Shown one piece after another: positions 58,849 to 64,000 of a stretch of 64,000 bases of DNA. Made by a program: the position numbers and the translations under genes. Position 1 is the first letter of the stretch. Each line of letters starts with the position of its first letter. Origin of the DNA: Sporomusaceae bacterium (GTDB lineage Bacteria; Bacillota; Negativicutes; Acidaminococcales; JAJUGR01); assembly GCA_029265905.1 (NCBI GenBank), contig JAJUGR010000004.1, positions 95,955-159,954 on the forward strand, in the 5' to 3' direction. Under the pieces are notes generated by a model that saw only the letters and a list, made by a program, of their open reading frames with translations, did not search any database and had not been told where the DNA came from.

Positions 58849-60189
58849 TTATCTTTTCATAAAATCCTGTCCGATGATAATCGTTGCTTCATAAGCCGCC
58901 CCTGTATCATTGCGCACCTGCAACTGATAATTGAACGGCAAGGAAGACAGCTTCGCCACCACATCGCCGCTCGGCGTATGCGAAACGACCAGCGTGGTTT
59001 TGATGCTTTCCACATCGCTGCTCCCCACGACCGCAAGGCCGCGTCCGGCCAGCAGTTCGCGCATCCGGCTTGTTGCCGCCGGCGAGCCGCTGCCGTTGAG
59101 CAGGTAAACCCGCACCTGCTTCGACTTAGGCGCAACGGTCGGCTTATCCGCGTCAGGCGTCGGCTTTGCTGTTGCCTGGCTGCCCGCTTTGGCCGGGTCC
59201 TGCTTAGCCAGATCCTTGTTCGCCGACTTCACCGCCTCCGGCGCTTTCACCAATTCCGCTTCTTTCGGAAGCGCCGTTTCGTATTCTTGCGCCAGCCGCA
59301 CGCTGGCAGTCTGGAATCGTTCTGACGAGCCACCGCCCTGCAATTCGGCCATATGGCGCCGCAAGGCTGTGATATCCGGAATCCAATAGCTGACCTCATC
59401 AATATAAGCCGGCGTGCCGGGCACGGTATCCGTCTTCAGCCCTTGCTTGGAAGCCTTTTGCATGGCGCGGCCGAGGGTGACCATTTCCGTCGCCGACATA
59501 TCCGTCTCCAGCAAGGCATTCACTTCTTTGATCAGGTTCGGCAAGCTGGTCACGATTGCCGGGCTGGACAGCTTCTCTTGCATCGCCTGCATAAAATGCT
59601 GCTGGCGCTTGATGCGGCCAATGTCCCCCTCTTCATCGCGATAGCGGACATACTGAATCGCGGTTCGCCCGTCCATATGCTGCATGCCGGGCTGCAGATC
59701 GATCACCAGGTTGTCGTAGGGATCCTCGTAGTACATCCGCTTTTCCACGGCAATATCAATGCCGCCCACGGCATCGACGATCCGTTGGAAACCTTTGATA
59801 TCGATGACAATATGATGCTTGACGCGGATGCCTAAGAGCTCCTCAACCGTTCGTTGGGCGAGCTTGTAGCCGCCAAACGCAAACGAGTGGTTGATCTTTT
59901 CCCACCCATGGCCGGGGATCTTGACCCGCGTGTCCCGTGGCACGGACAGGAGCGAGACCTGCTCGTTTTTCGGATCGTACATCACGACAAACATGGTATC
60001 AGAGCGTCCGCCGTCACCTTCGCGCTGATCCACGCCCAAGACGAGGATGTTCGTGCGGCCGGCAAGCTTGTCGTTGAAGCCCAGGATATCGGGCTGATCC
60101 TCCGGTGCAAAAAACCAATAGGTCACGAGCGCCGTCGCCGCGACCACCAGCAGGGAGGCAAACCGCCTCACCCATTTATTTCGAAACAT
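58849..60189 (-). CDS. LytR-CpsA-Psr (LCP) family protein with LytR_C domain
   Basis: NILVLGVDQREGDGGRSDTMFVVMYDPKNEQVSLLSVPRDTRVKIPG...GIDIAVEKRMYYEDPYDNLVIDL. Confidence 0.94.
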   Translation of the reverse strand: MFRNKWVRRFASLLVVAATALVTYWFFAPEDQPDILGFNDKLAGRTNILVLGVDQREGDGGRSDTMFVVMYDPKNEQVSLLSVPRDTRVKIPGHGWEKINHSFAFGGYKLAQRTVEELLGIRVKHHIVIDIKGFQRIVDAVGGIDIAVEKRMYYEDPYDNLVIDLQPGMQHMDGRTAIQYVRYRDEEGDIGRIKRQQHFMQAMQEKLSSPAIVTSLPNLIKEVNALLETDMSATEMVTLGRAMQKASKQGLKTDTVPGTPAYIDEVSYWIPDITALRRHMAELQGGGSSERFQTASVRLAQEYETALPKEAELVKAPEAVKSANKDLAKQDPAKAGSQATAKPTPDADKPTVAPKSKQVRVYLLNGSGSPAATSRMRELLAGRGLAVVGSSDVESIKTTLVVSHTPSGDVVAKLSSLPFNYQLQVRNDTGAAYEATIIIGQDFMKR

Positions 60190-60211
60190 ACACTACACTT
60201 CCTTTTTAAAG

Positions 60212-60240
60212 AAAAAACCCCGCCAGTCCAGCGGCAGGGC
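60212..60240 (-). terminator. Terminator-like hairpin between LCP and NUDIX genes
   Basis: Minus: GCCCTGCCGCTGGACTGGCGGGGTTTTTTC. Confidence 0.7.
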
Positions 60241-60275
60241 TTGAAATTAAGTATAACAAAATGAAGAAAACAACG

Positions 60276-60923
60276 TCAAGACGCGGATAATAATGTCACA
60301 AGCCGATCACGGCACTGCTTTAAAAAGATGTCGATCACCTTGGCCGTCAACCCCCAGATGACCCGCTCGCCGTACCGGTAAAAATACACCGGATAGGTGC
60401 GGCGCTTCTTCCAGTCCCGCGGATAATCGACCAGCCACTCGTACGGAAAACCCGGCAGTGGTTGCGTCGCCATCTCCATCTGCGAAACAAGCGGCTCCGT
60501 CTCCAGAAAAAAACGCAGGGGCACGGTAAACACTTCCGCAACTTCTGCGTCGCTCGGGCGAATGGTGGCATGGTCCCTTACTACGCCTACGTGCGGGTAG
60601 ATAATCACGCCGATTTGCGTAACCAGGTAGTTGAGCGGGCCAACCAGCTCGATCTGCTCCTTGCACAAAGTCAATTCCTCGCACATTTCACGCATGGCCG
60701 TATCGGCCGGCGACGCATCTTCCGGATCGATTTTGCCGCCTGGAAAGCAAATTTCCCCCGGCTGCCAAGCCAGCGAGGCGGCGCGCACTTCAAACAGCAG
60801 CGACCAGCCCTCCTCCGTCTTGACGATCGGCACCATCACCGCCGCCCGCAAAAAATCCGCTTCGTTCTCCATCTCGATGGGCTCCTGCAAAGCCTGGCGC
60901 AACGCTTGCTGCAGTTCCTCCAC
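60276..60923 (-). CDS. NUDIX hydrolase, CoA pyrophosphatase type
   Basis: GEICFPGGKIDPEDASPADTAMREMCEEL Nudix box. Confidence 0.92.
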   Translation of the reverse strand: MEELQQALRQALQEPIEMENEADFLRAAVMVPIVKTEEGWSLLFEVRAASLAWQPGEICFPGGKIDPEDASPADTAMREMCEELTLCKEQIELVGPLNYLVTQIGVIIYPHVGVVRDHATIRPSDAEVAEVFTVPLRFFLETEPLVSQMEMATQPLPGFPYEWLVDYPRDWKKRRTYPVYFYRYGERVIWGLTAKVIDIFLKQCRDRLVTLLSAS

Positions 60924-60931
60924 ATTATCAC

Positions 60932-61945
60932 CTACTGTCGCTGGAATCGCTCCTTTATATTGTCCGACGAAATGACCTGCCCGTCAACCGCTATCAAAAC
61001 GGAACCAGCCGCCGGATAATGTCGCTGCAGCAGATCTTGGCCGGCCTGTCGCCCGGCAACAAACACGGCCGTGCTGAGAATGTCGCCCAGCGTCGAACTC
61101 GGGCAGATAATCGTCGCGCTGGCCAATCCCGTATCGCTGGGGGCGCCTGTACGCGGATCGAAGATATGCGCGTAACGCTTGCCTGCATAAACGGCATAGC
61201 GCTGGTAATCGCCCGAAGTCTGGAGACTTTCCCCGTCCCGCAACGAAAAAACGCCGCTCAGTTTTTCTTTGCCCCGCGGATGTTGCAGGCCAACCCGCCA
61301 GGGCGTGCCGTCCGGTTTGTTGCCGAGCGCATGCACATTGCCGCCCGCATTAATCAACGCATGCTTGATTCCAGCGGCTTTCAGCGCCGCAACGGCTTTG
61401 TCAGTCGCGTATCCCTTCGCAACCGCCCCCACATCGAGGCTCATCCCGGCCCGCGGCAAGCGCACGGTGGAAGCTTGTTTATCGATTTCTACGCCCTCGT
61501 CATCGACAAGCCGCAGGGCCGCTTGCACCGCTTGGTCAGCCGGCGGTTTCCAGCCATCCATGTCCCGAATCTGCCACGTGTCAGCCACTGGGCCAACCGT
61601 CAATTTAACCAAGTTGCGAACTGGCTCCGGCTGAGCCTGGACCGCTTCAATCATCTCAATCAGCATCGGGTCCACCTGTACGGCCGCACCGCCGGCCGCG
61701 CGATTAACGCGGCTGATGTCGCTGTCTGGCTGAAAGCGGTCCGCAATCCGATGAATGCGTTCATACTCGGAAAATGCCTGCCCAATACCCGCTTTCGCCG
61801 CATTTCCATAGGCCGTAATTTCGATCGCCGTGTCCATGACAAGCCGCGTTTCCTTGACCGGTGCAGTTGCTTGTCCAGCACAGCCGCCGATGATACTTGT
61901 GAGGACGAGCAGAGTTGCCGCTATAGCACACCATTTTTTTCTCAT
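60932..61945 (-). CDS. apbE: FAD:protein FMN transferase (ApbE)
   Basis: Lipobox IIGGCAG; VMDTAIEITAYG, SLDVGAVAKGYATDKAV, NAGGNVHALG, HIFDPRTGAPSDTGLASATI. Confidence 0.94.
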   Translation of the reverse strand: MRKKWCAIAATLLVLTSIIGGCAGQATAPVKETRLVMDTAIEITAYGNAAKAGIGQAFSEYERIHRIADRFQPDSDISRVNRAAGGAAVQVDPMLIEMIEAVQAQPEPVRNLVKLTVGPVADTWQIRDMDGWKPPADQAVQAALRLVDDEGVEIDKQASTVRLPRAGMSLDVGAVAKGYATDKAVAALKAAGIKHALINAGGNVHALGNKPDGTPWRVGLQHPRGKEKLSGVFSLRDGESLQTSGDYQRYAVYAGKRYAHIFDPRTGAPSDTGLASATIICPSSTLGDILSTAVFVAGRQAGQDLLQRHYPAAGSVLIAVDGQVISSDNIKERFQRQ

Positions 61946-62045
61946 TGCTATACTCCTAAAAAATAAAGGATAGCCTCCTCAGTGAAAGTGCGTACATTCG
62001 TATCGAACCATCACAGTTATGACTACCCCCGGTGAGTGAAGTTAT

Positions 62046-62068
62046 TAACTTATGTAAGTTATTATACC
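62046..62068 (-). promoter_or_regulatory. Promoter -10 with adjoining 16-bp palindrome upstream of apbE
   Basis: Minus: GGTATAAT then TAACTTACATAAGTTA (perfect inverted repeat). Confidence 0.5.
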
Positions 62069-62187
62069 TACGCTTTTCTTAGTTGTCTAGTACTTTTCGC
62101 ACATTAAATACGCATACGCAATTTTCCGTCAGCTTGCTTGAAAAAGATACTGCAAGACACCCGTCACTATGTTATCCTTATATACGT

Positions 62188-62814
62188 ATGAAAAATGCGT
62201 ACCAAAAGGAGCTCATTATCTTGCTTTGGACAACCCTGGAAATCATTGGCACACTGGCCTTTGCCGCTTCCGGCGCACTGGTCGGCATCAAAAAACGACT
62301 CGATATCTTCGGCATCGCCATACTGGCGGTTACCACCGCGGTCGGGGGCGGCATCATCCGCGACACCCTGATCGGCAACACGCCGCCGCTGTCGCTGACC
62401 CATCCTTCGTTCATCTTATTGAGCCTGGCGGTCGCCGTAGGTGTTTCTTTCTCGGTCAAACAGGTTATCCGCCGGCAGAAGTTGCTCAACCTTTGCGATG
62501 CAATCGGCCTCGGCGCGTTTACCGCGACCGGCGCGAGCCTCGGCCTCCAGCACGACAGCCTGCTGCTGGTGCTCACGCTGGGCGTCGTAACCGGCGTTGG
62601 CGGCGGCGTCATCCGGGACATCTTCGTGCAGCAGATTCCCACCGTCCTGCACCGGGAAGTCTACGCCAGCGCCTCCCTGCTGGGCGCGCTCATTTTTTAC
62701 CTGCTCCAATTTCATCTGCCCGTCCACGTCGCCATCTATCCGGCCTTTGTTGCAACGACCGCCATCCGACTGTATTGCGTGCATCACCGCATCGACTTGC
62801 CCCGCGTCCGCTGA
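62188..62814 (+). CDS. TRIC/YadS (UPF0126) family membrane protein
   Basis: GTLAFAASGALVGIKKRLDIFGIAILAVTTAVGGGIIRD, duplicated in GVVTGVGGGVIRDIF. Confidence 0.92.
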   Translation: MKNAYQKELIILLWTTLEIIGTLAFAASGALVGIKKRLDIFGIAILAVTTAVGGGIIRDTLIGNTPPLSLTHPSFILLSLAVAVGVSFSVKQVIRRQKLLNLCDAIGLGAFTATGASLGLQHDSLLLVLTLGVVTGVGGGVIRDIFVQQIPTVLHREVYASASLLGALIFYLLQFHLPVHVAIYPAFVATTAIRLYCVHHRIDLPRVR

Positions 62815-62883
62815 CCAGCCAGCCAATTGCGCCTGACTGCCTCCGCTTAGCAAAAGCAATGGATATGGAAGGGAGACCTACAA

Positions 62884-63315
62884 ATGAATACGCTAGAAAC
62901 AAAAACATCCATGTGCCGCCTCGTCAAGGGTGGCGATCTGAATCATCACGGCACGCTTTTCGCCGGGCGCGGCGCCGAGTGGTTTGTCGAATCGGGCTTC
63001 ATTGCCGCCGCCTCCGTCACCGCGCCGGAAAGCACCGTTTGCGCTAAGATTCACGGCATGGTCTTTACCCGTCCCGTCAAAAAGGGCAGCATCGTTCGCT
63101 GCGAAAGTCAGATCATTACCGCTGGCAAAACCAGCCTGACGGTTTATGTGAAAATCGTCATCCACCCCACCAATGAATTTGTCGTCGATGGTTTCCTGAC
63201 CTTTGTCAACGTCAACGCCGACGGCCGTTCGACGCCGCATGGCATCACCATCGAAGTCTCGACGCCCGAAGATGAGGCGCTGTTGGCCCGCGCCAAGGCC
63301 TTGCCCAAAAATTAA
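62884..63315 (+). CDS. Acyl-CoA thioesterase, hotdog fold
   Basis: MCRLVKGGDLNHHGTLFAGRGAEWFVESGFIAAAS. Confidence 0.88.
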   Translation: MNTLETKTSMCRLVKGGDLNHHGTLFAGRGAEWFVESGFIAAASVTAPESTVCAKIHGMVFTRPVKKGSIVRCESQIITAGKTSLTVYVKIVIHPTNEFVVDGFLTFVNVNADGRSTPHGITIEVSTPEDEALLARAKALPKN

Positions 63316-63328
63316 GACTGAGCGGATC

Positions 63329-63366
63329 AAAAAAGGTTGTCGGCAAAAAGCCGGCAACCTTTTTTT
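63329..63366 (+). terminator. Terminator after thioesterase
   Basis: aaaaaaggttgtcggcaaaaagccggcaacctttttt. Confidence 0.9.
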
Positions 63367-63455
63367 GTGACAGATTCGTTTAGCGGGATATGCATCTGGC
63401 CTTTCCGCCAGCCCCCTAAATGACGGGACGACAACATGCAAGCTGAAAAGGCGCG

Positions 63456-63532
63456 GCGCGAGCGGCCAATAGGTCACGGATGACCGCTTAGGCATTGGGC
63501 GCAGGAGGCGCATTAATGCCGGCCGCTCGCGC
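63456..63532. repeat. Multi-hairpin palindromic element (three-way-junction geometry)
   Basis: Outer GCGCGAGCGGCC/GGCCGCTCGCGC, inner GGTCA-CGGA-TGACC and GGCATT..GCGC-AGGAG-GCGC..AATGCC. Confidence 0.75.
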
Positions 63533-63559
63533 TAGCCTTAAGGCGCTGGCATGTTCGAC

Positions 63560-63589
63560 CTGTCATTTCCCAGGGCGGCGGAATGACAG
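63560..63589. repeat. Inverted repeat
   Basis: CTGTCATT...AATGACAG. Confidence 0.5.
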
Positions 63590-63660
63590 CTGCATGAACG
63601 CGACTCTTGCATCGCTCAATCGCACTGCATTCATCCATCCCCACGGCGCAGCAAACAGGT

Positions 63661-63770
63661 CCAGATGCTAGAAGTGGCGAGAATTGCGCAGCGACGCGTA
63701 CAAAACGGTACGCGAGCCAGCAACCGCAAGGCACGACAACGCAGATGGGCCTGTTTCATGCGTCGTGACA
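63661..63770. repeat. GC-rich palindromic element with CGCGTAC-aaaacg-GTACGCG core
   Basis: 7-bp perfect hairpin at 63695-63714, flanked by further imperfect inverted repeats (CACGAC..GTCGTG). Confidence 0.55.
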
Positions 63771-63774
63771 ATGC

Positions 63775-63808
63775 AAAGAGCCCAGCACCTAAGGTGTTGA
63801 GCTCTTTA
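63775..63808 (-). terminator. Terminator-like hairpin downstream of 5S-like segment
   Basis: Minus: AAAGAGCTCAACACCTTAGGTGCTGGGCTCTTT. Confidence 0.6.
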
Positions 63809-63811
63809 TCC

Positions 63812-63850
63812 GGCCGGCAACTACCTATCCTCCCAGGGCGTCGCCACCCT
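63812..63850 (-). rRNA. 5S rRNA 3'-end-like segment (fragment or interrupted copy)
   Basis: Minus: GGGTGGCGACGCCCTGGGAGGATAGGTAGTTGCCGGCC resembles the 3' end of bacterial 5S rRNA; terminator-like hairpin follows. Confidence 0.5.
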
Positions 63851-64000
63851 TTCGGACGTCCATCCGCGTCGTCTGGCTTTGTCGTCGCGAGCTCCCCTCC
63901 TCGACGTACCTTAGGGTACGCCTGCGTCGCATCGCGCGCTGCCTTCGCGCCAGTCTCGCGCCTTGCCGCCCTCATCTTCTTGTGCGAAAGTACTTGGGTG

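Noticed and set aside
63513-63975. Short minus-strand ORFs at the right edge (73 and 114 aa)
   Set aside because: Overlap palindromic noncoding repeats; Arg-rich translations with no recognisable domain.
1-64000. CRISPR arrays, prophage or transposase genes
   Set aside because: No regularly spaced direct repeats and no transposase, integrase or phage structural ORFs were recognised.

Overview
64 kb of a GC-rich bacterial chromosome. Gene content and style suggest a diderm Firmicute of the Negativicutes/Sporomusaceae type (inference). Most of the window is ordinary coding sequence. Main blocks: (i) a 5'-truncated DcuS/CitA-like sensor kinase, YjbQ, cyclase-family and BASS-transporter genes, and ilvD behind a T-box leader; (ii) a D-glucarate locus with two glucarate dehydratases, an MFS transporter, tartronate semialdehyde reductase, a DapA-family lyase, IclR and CdaR regulators, glycerate kinase and pyruvate kinase; (iii) an accessory/metabolic stretch with 3-mA glycosylase, AlaX-like, MFS, LTA-synthase-like, two GGDEF proteins, asparaginase, Asp/Glu racemase, LysR and DcuC; (iv) purB and a predicted B6 salvage locus (PdxR-like, pdxK/thiD, ECF S component); (v) tandem DUF445, a UvrD-like helicase, an orphan radical SAM, rlmH-htrA-MBL, deoC, a Fur-family gene, DAK2/DegV, and an FtsA-like ATPase with a long repetitive C-terminus; (vi) a heme/siroheme operon, LCP, NUDIX, ApbE, TRIC/YadS and a thioesterase. 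The less ordinary signals are a promoter-to-palindrome structured ncRNA (27842-28061, minus, possibly 6S-like), two short promoter-proximal leader terminators, the FtsA-like repeat protein, a quinone-oxidoreductase gene remnant, and a 600 bp noncoding right edge with elaborate palindromic repeats and a 5S-rRNA-3'-end-like segment. No computation was run; all calls are by reading the sequence and supplied translations.
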